DNA of 64,000 nucleotides from Tachypleus tridentatus (GCF_004210375.1 NC_134834.1:144741009-144805008); one strand, 5' to 3'; positions 1-12,710 are shown, numbered from the stretch's first letter. A program made the numbers and translations. Notes: generated from the sequence alone by a model not told the origin.

Positions 1-43
1 CTGTGTATGACCAAACGGACCCTGCGACCATCTGGCTACTTTA

Positions 44-56
44 TATATAAATAACC
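44..56 (+). promoter_or_regulatory. Possible TATA box
   Basis: TTATATATAAATA lies 53 bp before an ATG at 109-111, which opens a short frame. The spacing suits a start of transcription near 75-80. There is no independent support for the gene. Confidence 0.25.
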
Positions 57-108
57 GTGATGTTACTGTCGTTGTAACGTCACTTCAACTGTCGTGCGTC
101 GCGTTATC

Positions 109-158
109 ATGGATGTTATCGTAAGAAAGCGTCTGTTAAACCTTCAAGCACACGGTGG
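109..158 (+). CDS. Possible first coding exon
   Basis: The ATG at 109 gives MDVIVRKRLLNLQAHGG up to the donor-like GGTGG|GTAAAT after 158. A TATA-like box lies at 44-56. The exon would end with two bases of a split codon. No family is recognised and no matching second exon was found, so this remains a weak candidate resting only on the promoter-like context and the donor. Confidence 0.2.
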
Positions 159-754
159 GTAAATTTTTTATTTGTACAGTTATAATACTCAGGTCACTCG
201 AAAATCGCGTTCATCCGAATCGCAAGCGCGTGCATCGAGGAATGGTGTTATTTCATTGATCACGTTCATCTAAATAACGCTTAAAACGAATTCGCGTAAA
301 TCAAGTACTACCTGTATTGGAAAGTTTTAATATTAAATTATCATCGAAATGTAACTCAATACTTTTTGTCTCTTGGCGGGTGTTGTGATGACAGAGAGAT
401 CCACCAATTTCCATATGATCGATTCCACATTTGAGGGCTAAAAACGAAGCAAAAAACCATTGTGCATTTTTCTTATTAGAGTGAAGAAAACTTACATACA
501 GAAAATAAAAAGAAGCGATTCTCGTCAAAGAACATTAGATAAAAATCAACAGATAAATATTAGGGATCGTCTCAAAATTTAAATGTGGGATAAAAACAAA
601 ATATTTTAATCTGAGAATGTGTGTTTGGTAAGGTTTTTGTTTAGTTATCACGCAACTCGATGTAATAGTTTTATAAAATTTCATTTTAATTCTTTAGAAA
701 AAGGAGTAATTTATTTAATTAAGTACAAAGGAATGTTCATGGCAAAGTTACTTA
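159..754. other. No feature seen
   Basis: AT-rich; the open frame at 301-528 has no splice or composition support. Confidence 0.6.
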
Positions 755-1000
755 GGCTCGGCATGGCCACGTGGGTTAAGGCGTTCAGCGCACCAAACAT
801 GCTCACCCTTTCAGCCGTGGGGGCATATAATGTTACAGTCAATTCCATTATTCGTTGATAAAAGAGTAGCCCAAGAGTTGGCGGTGGGTGATGATGACTA
901 GCTGCCTTCCCTCTAGTCTTATAATGCTAAATTAGGGACGGCTATCGCAGATAGCCCTCGTGTAGCTTTGTGCGCGAAATTCCAAAAAACAAACAAACAA
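755..1000 (+). repeat. tRNA-headed SINE, family 1
   Basis: The copy starts GGCTCGGCATGGCCACGTGG and ends in a CAAACAAACAAA tail. The anticodon and T-arm region is deleted, joining the D-arm part straight to the body (GCACCAAACATGCTC). Confidence 0.85.
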
Positions 1001-1826
1001 AGTTACTAGTATTAAGAAGATTGAGTTCCTCGATGTACAGCCAGAGGTCGCTTCCGTTACCACTGTGATCACCTTGTTTTAATAATTGTCTACAAGATGA
1101 ATTCGGCTGTACTGACACCAGCGCGTGTGATGGTGAAATAAGCCTAGGAAAGAATAAAAATAAAGAAAATAACGTTTGTTATTTTCAGTGGTGGGGTTTT
1201 AAAAAGGAAACAAAAATCTTTCGTTTTCTTTTACATCAAAGATGACTCTTTAACTTTTACAGATATTCCTTGTAGTGGAGGACACATTTTAAAGGGCAAC
1301 ATGTATGTTTCAAGATTGCTTTAATATTTTATCACTTTGTATGTTATCTCTGGCTTATCAGTACAGTGTCCAAATGTCACGGCTTTAATCTTACCATTGC
1401 CTTGAAAATAAATATATCTTTATTCAGGTTCGTTTAGGTGTCCTTTCACATGTATTGTTAAAAATGCAAGGTAATTCTGTAAAGAATTAATTAAATTCAG
1501 TCGATCAACGCTTTTAAGTACATAATTCCAAAACGTTGTTTTAGGAGCGCCAACATTTTGAAATAACCATCCTACGTCAGGCTTGTGGATGATACTTGCG
1601 TACTCTGACGACATGGTAAAGGAAGCTTGAGAGAGTTTGGGAATTATCCATTCACTATTCTTTCCTTTGCAAATGTTTTTGAAGGATTCATATCACCCAC
1701 ACATTTACTTCCTTACTTGGAACTTTTTTCTTTACTTCTTTGCTTATTTTCAATGCAATGTTTCAATACACAAAGGGAATACAATGAAGATTGAGCTGTA
1801 ATATTTATTGTTTATTGACTACTGGC

Positions 1827-1950
1827 TGGTAATTACTGTTTCACCCTGTACTTAAGCTTTTTGGTAAGAAAGCTAACTTCAAGGGGGTAATGATAACATC
1901 GTTTACACTGTAATTGTGATTTAAAAAAATACTATTAGTTGCTAATGTTA
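1827..1950 (+). repeat. Dispersed repeat, copy 1 of 2
   Basis: Shares about 120 bp with 47305-47450 (ctgtttcaccctgtacttaa, then aagaaagctaacttcaagg). A SINE follows immediately. Unclassified. Confidence 0.5.
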
Positions 1951-1960
1951 CTGAAAAAAC

Positions 1961-2174
1961 GGGCCCGGCATGGCCAAGCGTGTTAAGGCGTGCGACTCGT
2001 AATCTGAGGGTCGCGGATTCGCATCCTCGTCGCGCCAAACATGCTCGCCCTCCCAGCCGTGGGGGCGTTATAATGTATTTGGTGATGACTAGTTGTCTTA
2101 CACTGCTAAATTAGGGACGGCTAGCACAGATAGCCTTCTAGTAGCTTTGTGCGAAATTCAAAAACAAACAAACA
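1961..2174 (+). repeat. SINE family 1, internally deleted
   Basis: The head is complete (GGGCCCGGCATGGCCAAGCG). The body lacks the stretch between TATAATGT and GGTGATGACTAG. The tail is AAACAAACAAACAA. Confidence 0.88.
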
Positions 2175-2516
2175 ATACTGAAAATACAGATTCTCTATTT
2201 GAAACTACGACAGTGAAATTGATTGACATGATTGTTTGAGTTTTTGAGTTATCATGCAAAAAGAAAGAAGAACAAGAATTTCAAAGTTTTTGCTGTGATA
2301 TTTACAGACATTCCAGCACTTGTGACTCAGTCATTACATAGATATTGTAATAAAAGGAAACAGTGCATAATATTATAAAGTTCTGATAATTTATTGAAGA
2401 GATATTTAAAATAACATTTTGATGAACAATCTGAGCCGTTCTCACTTTGGCAGTACTACCATCTGACGGATAAAATTAAAATTAAGAATAATAAATATTT
2501 TCACTTGCTTTTAACA

Positions 2517-2725
2517 CTCCTACGAAAAGACGTTTCTAGTCCTGATTTCTCCAAGCCCGTTCCCCTGGCTGTGGTTTTGCTAGATAGTAGATAGGACAGT
2601 GCTCGTTAATCCATTCATTAATGGATTTAAATGACAATTTCATTTAAATACAAAATTATTAGCCTAATATTAATAACCTTTCAAGTTGCTCTGGGGCCTA
2701 TTAAGCCCCACTTTTCGTAGGAGTG
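2517..2725. mobile_element. piggyBac-like MITE with TTAA target duplication
   Basis: Perfect 15-bp inverted ends CACTCCTACGAAAAG are flanked by TTAA at 2513-2516 and 2726-2729. The inverted match including the TTAA is 20 bp (2511-2530 with 2711-2730). The 209-bp inside has no open frame. It includes a sub-terminal inverted pair ggggcctattaagcccc and a hairpin around 2611-2630. The TTAA site is diagnostic of the piggyBac group. Confidence 0.7.
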
Positions 2726-3912
2726 TTAAAGTTCATATGCTGTGAAATAAAGTTAAGGATCTAATAGATGTAATAGAAAAATTGGTATTTAGAAAACTGA
2801 ATGTAAAATTAGTTGTATGTACATTTGGTCAAATTAAAATAAATTTAAAATTTAGAATAAATGAACAAAGGAGAAATATTAAAAATAAGAAAAGTGAAAA
2901 TTCTGCATTGTTTAAACTTGTGAGTCACAATAATCATACCATTCACAGAGTTGGGGACACTATTATTTCTCCGATAGGGGACTAAGGGCCATCAGGCGGG
3001 GATCACCTGTTTTAACCACTTGCACGACTATATAGTACAGTGGTGTCTGTGATTTTGTCAGTAGACACTAAGATTACGCCACATAAAGGACTCAACGTTG
3101 CAATTTGTAATGTCTTGACATCAGAGAAACGTACACATGCCATGAATCACGAGAAGAATTATACACTCTGTAGGCTCCAACACAGCATAACATATGAATT
3201 TCAAAAGAAATAAATAAAATTTGTTGCTCTTAGTTTTAGTTTTATTTATTCTTGAAACAGAAAACTTGCGGAGACCCTGAAAAAGTACATTTCGTTTAAT
3301 ATAGATAATAGGACAACTAGGAATCTATAAAAATTAATTAAACACAATAAAATTAAGTGTGATATATTGAATAAGGTGATGAACTGGCAGATGGCGCGAC
3401 ATTCGTAACGTAGTGGTATAGATGATACAGTTGTGGTGTAAGTGTACGTGGTCAATAACTGTGTTTTGATTTTACGCTCTTGGAGTTGACACGATTAAGT
3501 TCGAAACGTGGAAAATGTCTTTTTTTTTTTTGTAAGAACATTGACGGTCTCAAAATAAAAGTTTGATGTTAATTAAATGCACCGATCTTGGTTTGATTTA
3601 GCCATGATGTGCATACATTTCCACAAGTGATTTTGTTGTTAACTTTCTGGCCAATTAATTTTCGGCCGAGAACATACTCGAAAGTACAAAACTTTTTATT
3701 TATGTTTGGATGTACGTGATACATATAATAAACGTATATTTGCTTTATTTTTACGCATGTTCTTACAATTCTTTGTTGTTACTATGTCAAAAGTAGTAAT
3801 ATAATTTGCATAGGTAGATATTATAATACTGACAGCAGTGTAAATTGTAATGATTAATAATGCGCATCCATTTTCTTATAATACGTCATTATTAGCCTAT
3901 TTTTTGAACATT

Positions 3913-4185
3913 TTGTTTGTTTTGAATTTCGCCCAAAGTAACACGACGGCTATCTGCGCTAGCCGTCCCTCATTTAGTAGTGTAAGACTAGAGGGAAGGC
4001 ATCTAGTCATCACCACCCACCGCCAACTCTTCTTAGACTATTCTTTTCCAACTAATAGTGGAATTGACCGTACATTATAACTCCCCACGGTTGAAAGGGC
4101 AAGCATGTTTGGTGCAACGGGGATTCGAACCCGCGACCCTTGGATTACGAGTCCAGTGCCTTAACCACCTGGCCATGCCGGTCCC
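3913..4185 (-). repeat. SINE family 1, nearly full length
   Basis: Reads in reverse from the TTTGTTTGTTTTGAATTTCG tail to CTGGCCATGCCGGTCC at the head. The B box GGATTCGAACCC is intact. Confidence 0.92.
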
Positions 4186-4799
4186 CAACGTCACTATAAA
4201 GGTAAATGTTTGAATTTTCATTTTTTGTGTTCGTTTCAATTAAATCAACTATATTCAGCATTCATATTAATATTATGTAGAAACAATATGCAACTCGTCT
4301 TCTTTTAACTTAAGCAGCAAAAGAAAGACAACAACTGGATATCAGATAGAAAACACTAACAATTAAAATAAATTTTAAAAATGAGTATTCAATAATTTAC
4401 AGTATTTGTAACTACTGTACCACAGTATTAACAATTTAATTTTTATAATGCTTTGCTCATTTCCCGTCTTGCTAACATGAAAAGCAACCTTTGCTGTATA
4501 TTAATTTTATTATGTAAATAGCAAGTCTTGTTTATTTTATTAGATGCTTTAATGTCATATTTGTGTGTCTCAATACACACGTGACGAATAACAAAACTAT
4601 TTGCCATTTTAACGCCCTAATATTTGTTCTTGAAATGAAGTAGTCTCACAGTGCCTGATGCCAGCTCCCGAGGGAGAGTGTATATTGAGCGATCGACCTG
4701 AGAGAACACTATCAGTGAGCATGGGAAATATAAACAACCAAATTGCTCTGATACTTTGAGAGTTTGATTATGAAGGGCATTTAATTTCGGATGTAAACT

Positions 4800-4826
4800 G
4801 GTTAATATATATATATATATATATCT
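4800..4826. repeat. AT dinucleotide microsatellite
   Basis: Run of TA units in AT-rich DNA. Confidence 0.8.
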
Positions 4827-5294
4827 TTAGTTTTGGAAGTGTTGGGATTAAGGCTCAATTTTGTGTACCGTAGTAGTAATCCTGTGTGCTCCGGTAGCAC
4901 CACACCCCTGTATGTGAGGAAATTATTCAAACACATCACAGAAAAATATTTTTTTTCTTAACTTTAATAAATAAAGTTTTTTTTTTAGAGTAGAGTTTGC
5001 ACAATATTCGTATGTGGCAATGGTTTTCTATTTATGAAATAACCACTACATTTTCCTTTCTTTTAATTAAAATATTTAAGTAATTTAAACATTTTTATTA
5101 TTATTTCCATTATAAAGTTTATTACAGAATTTACTGAATACAGACGTTTTTCGAAATCTATTAACGCATCACTGCCATACTCCCTAATTAGAAACGTGTC
5201 ATCATCGTTTTCACAAAGCGAATTTAACTACGACGTTTACCTGTTTATAAGAAAAACATGACCAAACCTAAACTGTGCTAAGAACAAAATTAAA

Positions 5295-5380
5295 CAATAA
5301 GCTATCTGCCCATCGTGGGTATCGAAACCCGACTTTTAATGTTGTAAGTCCACAGATTTATTGCTTTACCACCAGAAGCA
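5295..5380 (-). repeat. SINE family 2b, head part
   Basis: Reverse copy with ATCGTGGGTATCGAAACCCG and GTTGTAAGTCCACAG, matching the family with anticodon-loop sequence ACTTACAAC. Confidence 0.55.
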
Positions 5381-7106
5381 CTCCTGTTCTTAATATCCTC
5401 ACCATTAAGTCATAATGGCGTTTTTTAATCTTTGTTTTTATTCTTCATCTAATTTCAACAAAATAATTTTTACTGCAGACTGAAAGCTAAAATATGTCGA
5501 GTTAGTATCCCTTTTTGTGGTTTCACAGTTTATTTATATTAGTAAACTGGGTAGTGATGGTTTTGACTTGAAACTTACTTGTATATACTATTCAATATAT
5601 TAATCTGTTCAAGGAACAAGCAGCAGTAAGACACATTTGGCTTCTGTTCGTTTGTGTATGTAAGAATACTTGCAGAAACAGTGCATTAAAGTGGATACAA
5701 AACAACTCATGGACATCATATGATATTCTTGTTTTATCTGCTCAAAAAGTAAAGTATTATTTCTTTCAATGTACAAAGAAATGGAATGAGGACATTTATG
5801 ACTTAGAAGCTAAAATGAAATGATTGACTTTGTTACATTTAGAACAAAACATGTTTAAGATTCATGTAATTTTGTTTGCTCATAAGCATGATGAACAGCC
5901 ATCCCTACATGTAGAAAGTCACTTACTACTAAAGGTCAACCACCATCAGTTGATGTCCCAACATTTCTTCTGTAGTTCTAGTAGTATTACACTTATTTAA
6001 AATGTTATTAGTTAAGCTAACAAAATGACCATGATACAAGGCATGGAGACATCATAAGACGGACATACGATTCCATCTGCAGTGCGACTCTGGAATCTAT
6101 TATTCCAAGAAGGTCTCTGTTTGAATAAAGAGAACTTACCAACTAAAGGTTTAGTCTCTGACTCCACACAACCAAAGGACCAGACAATTAAAGGTTAAGC
6201 CACCTGTTCCAGCCATCATCGTTGCTCTTACTTTGTTTACCTTTTCCAGACCTCAAGAACCAAGTAGTTGTAAATATCTTATTGTGCATTCGGCGAAACT
6301 AATCTACTGCAAGGGAAGTAAATAATCGAATGATGGTTTCGTTTCTTTACTGAAATTTCATGTAGTAGTAATAAGAAAAAGTTCACGTTCTAGAGTATAT
6401 TTTATGTGCAATGTTTTTCTTATCACTAAGAACAATGTTTGTGCTTCTGATTATTATTAATCCGTCTTCAATCTAGTACAGTTTGAGCATTTATTATTGT
6501 ATTCAACCTCGTAACTAATAATTGACTGTATCCTTTGTATTGGGTTACTACTTTGGTTTACAATATATTTAAATGCATTGTGATACGTAATTAACTGTAT
6601 AGGTTATTTTGATTGTGCTAGTCGTATGACATAGTTAAAAATGCAAACGAACCTGGCAGGGGTTTAGTTTAGAGAGAGAAAAGTTTAAAGAATTCTTTCC
6701 CCAACAGGGGTGATAAGGAACGTTGTGGTTTCTCTTCGTCCCCTCACATGAAAAATTATTTAATTTTGTTTGGGAATTTACCTGTATTTTACTTTGACTT
6801 GTTTAAGGTGATGAAGTGCAGTGAGGCATTATAAAAATAACGGATGAAAAAAGGGAGAGCGAGACAAAGGCAGCACAAGAGAAGTAAATCAGACCAGAGC
6901 CCGCAGTCTGATGAGCCGATGAGATATCAACTTAAAACAGCCTTCAGGGCTGGGCAAAAATATTACCTTGGCTGGTATCTAAAGATCCAATGCCTGAGAT
7001 TTGTATGACATAGTTTATTGTAAAGTGCATTTTTATTGTAATCTAAATATATCTATTATCTTAATTCATTTCTTATGTTTAACATTTCTTCTATATCTAT
7101 TCCCTG

Positions 7107-7378
7107 GCCCGCATGGCCAGGTGGTTAAGACACTCGACTCGTAATCCGAGCGTCGCGGGTTGGAATCCCTGTCACACAAACATACTCGCCCTTTCAGCCA
7201 TGGGGCGTTAGAATGTGACGGTCAATCCCACTATTCGTTGGCAAAAGAGTAGCCCAAGAGTTGGCGGTGAGTTGTGATGACTAACTGCCTTCCCTCTAAT
7301 CTTACACTGCTAAATTAGGAACGGCTAGAGCAGATAGCCCTCCTGTAACTTTGCGTGAAATTCAAAAACAAAACAAAC
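7107..7378 (+). repeat. SINE family 1, full length with target duplication
   Basis: Flanked by a perfect 12-bp duplication ATCTATTCCCTG (7095-7106 and 7379-7390), showing target-primed insertion. The head, B box and AAACAAAACAAA tail are present. Confidence 0.93.
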
Positions 7379-7994
7379 ATCTATTCCCTGATGGATTTAG
7401 GGGTTTTACTTTATAATCCGGGCTTCAATTCCTCCTAGGTGAACTGACATAGCCTATTTTGTAGCTTTAAACTAACAAACATTATTATCTTATATTGATC
7501 ATGTAAGTTTTGGATTATACTTTTACTATTTTCCTGTCTCTTAATGTATTTTGCACCACACGTAAGCTGGTGGGGAAAATTACCGAGTAAATGGAGTTAA
7601 CATTGAACAATAAAAATAGTAATATATTAAATAGCTTTAGTAAGAGTTTAGTCTAGTTTACTGTATGATAAAAAATACAATTTAATTTAATATTCCAAGG
7701 ACATAATTTTCATTAATAATTGAGATATTTTCAAGATAGCGATAAAACCACCGATTTGAGGAAGGTAATGATGTCGGTAAATAACTAATCAGAAAGCCGA
7801 GAAAATTATACAGTTGGGTAATATAGACAATACAGGTTGTAGAGAGTAGATAACGTAATATTTGTTCAGAAAACGAGTCAGGTTGGTTAGGGAATTAGTG
7901 TTGCAGTCTCGAGATTTAATTGAGTTAATGTAATTTTAGGGAGGATTATCAGTGTAGGATTTGAAGAGATTATATTTTAATATACAGACCAAGA

Positions 7995-8070
7995 GTGTTC
8001 ATTAGATAACCTTAACAAGTGTTTATTAGATAACCTTAACAAGAGTGTTTGTTAGATAATCTTAACACAA
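7995..8070. repeat. Short tandem repeat, 24 bp, three copies
   Basis: GTTTATTAGATAACCTTAAC and variants. Confidence 0.75.
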
Positions 8071-8241
8071 AGCTAATTTAGCCGAATTGCTTCTGTACTG
8101 AAATAAATTCTCTGTAAATGGCTTAAATAAACTGTACGTTTTGTAATTGTTCTATGTCAGTTCAAAGTTGTCGGGTAGTTCAGAAATTCAACAGTAAAAT
8201 TTGCATTTAAGTTATGGTGTTTTAGCAACTTGTTAATTCTA

Positions 8242-8481
8242 CAGGGTGTTCGGAAAGTCACTGTGCACTTATATATTTATTAACAGACATGTTTCAACAT
8301 AGAATACAGAAGGTAAATATGAATGACAATTATAAACAATGTTGAAAGTGACCCCCGTTGGCATCAATACAGGCTTGGATCCTTCTTATTTTGTTTCTAA
8401 ACACCGCTATCAGTTGTTGGCTTGAAATAGACTGAATACAATATGATTACAAAACTGCACAGTGACTCTCCGAAAACCCGG
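8242..8481 (-). mobile_element. Short mariner/Tc1-type deletion derivative
   Basis: The 240-bp element has inverted ends (cagggtgttcggaaagtcac and, inverted, ccgggttttcggagagtcac) and TA on both sides. The inside near 8341-8405, read on the minus strand, resembles the C-terminal end of a transposase (ETK, then CIDANGGHFE-like residues). It is a deletion product that keeps the 3' end of the transposase gene. Confidence 0.75.
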
Positions 8482-8483
8482 TA

Positions 8484-9742
8484 TTTATAAAACTAATACT
8501 CAGCACATAATACTTTTCTAATATAACAGGAAACACAAAGTTTCTTTTTGTTTTATTCTGGGAAACGTTATACTGCGCTGACGACAAAAAACAAACAAAC
8601 AACAAATAAAAACCCAACAACTTTATTGTTACGTGATAATTCTATCTCCAAGCAACTGCCATCATCTTAGACAAAATAGTTTGGGACACCAAAACTAACT
8701 TATAGAAATACACCTAGTGGTTAATGAGAACAAAGCGACTGTACACCAGTGACTTCCAAACTTGTTTTACTGACGACACCATAACCAACTTGCCGCGACA
8801 TACATATCGGAAATTACTGCTGTTTAAGCTTTAAAAAAAGAGGCCAAGTTTTCGAATTAGGGAAATGAATTACTTATTTATTTCTTAAGAATACAGTCAA
8901 GTAACAAGGCGTAATCTACAAAAAACATTTCTTTCACAAGAAGCAATCATTCTGGTATGTACAAGCTCGTGTTATAAATAAAAGCCTATCACAGTCAGCG
9001 ACGACGTGCTACAGTTTATTTAGAATCTATTACACAATATTATTGTTCACCAACAAGGTAACAACCAGATAAGAAAATAAACCTACACAGGATATTACCA
9101 TTATTGTTATTTTGTCCACAAATTATTTAAAAAGATCAAAGGAACAAAAATATAACTTAATTCTACTTGTAACACAGAAAAGAGCTCAAATTTTTCATTA
9201 ATTGTACCTTTTAATTAATCTATATTAAATTATTAAAATTATTTAGGCTGCGTAATAAACTTTTCTTAATACAATACTTTAATTTTTTAATATATTGTAA
9301 ACATTTCAATAACTAGACCAGTTATATTGTTCTATTCCATGTGAAAACTTCCTTGAAGAGACAACACCGAACTATCATATTCAGATATTAGTGGAACAAA
9401 AGCCACTAACGTTATGATATTTTAAAACGATATGAAATATATTAACATTAAAGAAAACACGAGAGGTGTCTGAAAAGTATAATACTGATACGGTTAGTGA
9501 CTTTAAGCTAAATGCTAGATAATCAAAATAACCAGTTATTGTTGGGAACTTTAAAATTTATGTAAAAAGCAAATCAAACTTTCGAACTGACAAACTGCGA
9601 TGCGCAAACGTTTAATTAACTGTTTATCATTTCTAAACTCTTTATTTTTATCTGTGACAGTGGACTGGTGTTATAGTTAGCTTATCAAACAGCTAGACGA
9701 AACATATAATCTCGAACACATTTTCTTTTAATCTCAATGTAG
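8484..9742. other. No feature seen
   Basis: AT-rich with short palindromes only. Confidence 0.6.
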
Positions 9743-9914
9743 GTACTTCACGATGAACTAGGTGGAATATTGGTATCGGAAGGTATATCGATTCCAACTG
9801 TAAGAAGCCGACGAATTATTTATAATGCACTGTTTATAACCGTGTTAATAATAGGTTTGCTAGTAGAACTTGCTAGTGAAGTAATAGACAAGAAATACAC
9901 GAAGTTAAGCAGAT
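9743..9914 (+). CDS. Candidate internal exon with one membrane segment
   Basis: A pyrimidine-rich acceptor (cttttaatctcaatgtag) precedes 9743, and a consensus donor GTGAGT follows 9914. The 172-nt exon is open in phase 0 for 57 codons plus one base. It begins VLHDELGGILVSEGIS, then a basic patch VRSRR, then a hydrophobic stretch (ALFITVLIIGLLVELA) that would span a membrane, then DKKYTK. The positive residues before the segment suggest an N-in orientation (inference). No family is recognised. A possible following exon is at 10270-10325, but the simple junction would create a stop. Confidence 0.4.
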
Positions 9915-10269
9915 GTGAGTCTCCTTACTTGACGTTTTCTTCTCTCGAATTTTGGATAATTTAGTTCATTTCAGTAAACTGCTAACAGTTTTTTAGATCA
10001 TTAAAACTTAATCAACTTTAGTCACTTAATCGACTTTTATATACATATAATGTGCTAATTAACTTTTTTATTCATTAATTAACTAATTAACAGTATATTA
10101 ACACTATGTTTGATGTATTTCGTGAGATTCGAACCTAGGACCTAAGAAATAGAAGTGTTTTTTTACATTCGTTCTTACTGGTTCACATTCAGAATAAAAG
10201 GACCTAATCATATAAAATAGAGGCGTGTTACATTATGTAAAACTCGTAAAAAATCATGATATATTACAG

Positions 10270-10325
10270 GAGTGGTCTGCATTGGACTAGCTTGTTATCC
10301 GCTAATGATGATGTCAGATGTTGCA
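10270..10325 (+). other. Possible hydrophobic exon after 9743-9914
   Basis: Between the acceptor attacag and a GTATGC donor the frame reads VVCIGLACYPLMMMSDVA, another membrane-like segment. Joining to the T left by 9743-9914 makes TGA. Using the alternative acceptor three bases on (gag) gives TTG and stays open. The tandem-acceptor reading is possible but unproven. Confidence 0.22.
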
Positions 10326-11346
10326 GTATGCACGCATAGTGTTTTCTATCTTTCTTTTATATAATTAAGCAGCTTAAAATACACCTTCACTTTGTTTTCC
10401 AAAATTTTGTCCACACACACACACACGTTTTAATAGTAAAACACTGGTGTAGGAATGTGACTAAATTCTTCCCGCTCCATACAATCATTGTTCTGTATCA
10501 TCCCTTTTTGGTGTTACACATACTTTCCCGTTGGAGGGATTTTGTTAAAGTAGGTTACACTATACAAAGGTAGGTAGTGAACTTTTATGCTGGTGATACC
10601 TAAATGATTTTATCTCCCTTATTTTTCGAGTCGAATGGCCATGAATACGTGCACAATAAGAGGAATGGATATCTTTATAAAATGTTATGCTCCTCAGTCT
10701 TATTCGAATTTAACTAAAATCCAGTGAGGTGCTGGTTTTTTTTTCTTTAAATGTTTTGATTCTCAAATAAATATTACTTTTACTGTGTCTATAACATCGT
10801 GTTCGGATACTTTCTTCACGACATCTCAGTCAAAACAAAGACTATACAGATTACTTAAGATTTTCTGTTCGAACCTCTGGCTATTGCGGTTACAACCTGA
10901 TCTGAGGAGGAGAACAGTTAATTTGGAAGTAACACAACTTAAATGCTTAGTTTCTTAATGGAGTTTTAGCTAGGTGTATGTGGTTTGTTTTAGGCACTCA
11001 AGTAAAACTACACAATGACTATCAGTGAATAGAAATCCCTAATTTGAGCTGAGAACCAAAAGAAAAGGCAAACAGTTAACACCGTCACTCATGGGCTAAT
11101 TGAATCAAATGATGGGATTTGACCATCATTTCTATAACACACCCACGACCTCAGAAGTGTAGAGCGAGATTTTTATTGTGGCGCACGAGATGATAAACAG
11201 CGAACTGGAAAGCAGCTAGTCAACAGTCTTTACTGTTAATTTTTAGGCTACTCTTGACCCAATAGTGGGATTTAATTGTCACTCTTATAGAACAGTTACT
11301 AAACCGAAAGAGGAATACGAGTAGCTTTAATATTTTATTTATTTAC

Positions 11347-11349
<3 letters not shown>

Positions 11350-11382
<33 letters not shown>
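11350..11382. repeat. AT dinucleotide microsatellite
   Basis: About 16 TA units just before a SINE. Confidence 0.9.
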
Positions 11383-11415
11383 CAGTACTTAGTGGTTTTT
11401 CTCTCTGACAGGTTA

Positions 11416-11694
11416 GGCCCGGCATGGCCAAGCGTGTTAAGGCGTGCGACTCGTAATTTGAGGGTCACGGGTTCGCATCCCCGTTGCACCAAACATGCTC
11501 GCCCTTTCAGCTGTGGGGGCGTTATAATGTGACGGTCAATCCCACTATTCGTTGGTAAAAGAGTAGCCCAAGAGTTGTCGGTGGGTGGTGATGACTAGCT
11601 GCCTTCCCTCTAGTCTTACACTGCTAAATTAGGGACGGCTAGCACAGATAGCACTCGAGTAGCTTTGTGCGAAATTCAAAAACAAACAAACAAA
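11416..11694 (+). repeat. SINE family 1, full length
   Basis: Starts GGCCCGGCATGGCCAAGCGT. The flanks repeat ctgacaggtta / ctgacgggtta. An AT microsatellite (11350-11382) lies just upstream. Confidence 0.93.
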
Positions 11695-12322
11695 CTGACG
11701 GGTTAAAGTGGTTCGATGTCTAGTCTATTCGATGTGTGGGCTGTATGGCTAATGGTTTGACAAGTAGTTTAGACAGCTCAGTCTGTAGTGTAAATGGTTT
11801 GATGTTGAAGTCATTAACCATCTACATTAGTGACAAGATGGCCACCTGTATTTACAACCAGTACGTTTAGGAAGACTGATTCTTCTGATTATTAGAAAAG
11901 TCAGGGGTTACGTCCATGGGCACCTACAGAATTTTTTTTTGGGGGGTAAAAACATGTTTGCCGAGAATCGGTTTTTAGAGTGTTTGTCAAAGAGTAAACG
12001 TGTCATGTGTGCTTAAACGCAAACTCAAATTAATAGTTTTAATAAAAATTACTAAAACATGTCAAGTTATACATTACATAACGTGTAATTTTTTATGAAA
12101 TGTAAAGGAAGGCAAATGACCCCTCTTGCCCCTTTTTCGAGTGCTCATGGCTGTTTCCATAGGGTGCACCTGAGCCGAGCTTTTATTTAACGTTTTTTTT
12201 TCTCTCTGTATGGCTTCATCTTGAAACTGGTGATACAGATGTTACATTTTCTTACTGTTAAGTTAGTTAAATAAGTTAGAACAGAATGTATAGCTTTACA
12301 AGTTCAAGTAACAAGACGAAAC

Positions 12323-12589
12323 GGCCCGGCATGGCCAGGTGGGTTAAAGCGTTCGACTCGTAATCCAAGGGTTGCGGGTTCGAATCCCCGTCGCACCAAA
12401 CATGCTCGCCATTTCAGCCGTGGGGGCGTTATAATGTTACGGCCAATCCCACTATTCGTTGGTAAAAAAGTATCCCATGAGTTGACGGTGGGTGGTGATG
12501 ACTAGCCTTTCCTCTAGTCTTACAGCACTAAATTAGGAACAGCTAGCGCAGATAGCCCTCGTGTAGCTTTGCGCGAAATTAAAAAACAA
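12323..12589 (+). repeat. SINE family 1, full length
   Basis: Starts GGCCCGGCATGGCCAGGTGG and is flanked by copies of aacaagacgaaa. Confidence 0.93.
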
Positions 12590-12710
12590 AACAAGACGAA
12601 ATAATTATTTAATTATTGTGAACCATGTTCAGTAACAAGCCGTTAAAATACTATACCATTACGTTTTGTATGTTTTGTTGAATTTGTTGCGCTCGAAGAG
12701 CAGCTATTCA

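Larger units (their letters stand above)
2731..7094. other. Mostly unassigned AT-rich DNA
   Basis: Apart from the SINEs and microsatellite listed, only a CTGATGAG-containing motif (6895-6955) stands out. Confidence 0.6.

Noticed and set aside
1420..1614. 64-codon minus-strand ORF
   Set aside because: No splice sites, no known motif, composition like background.
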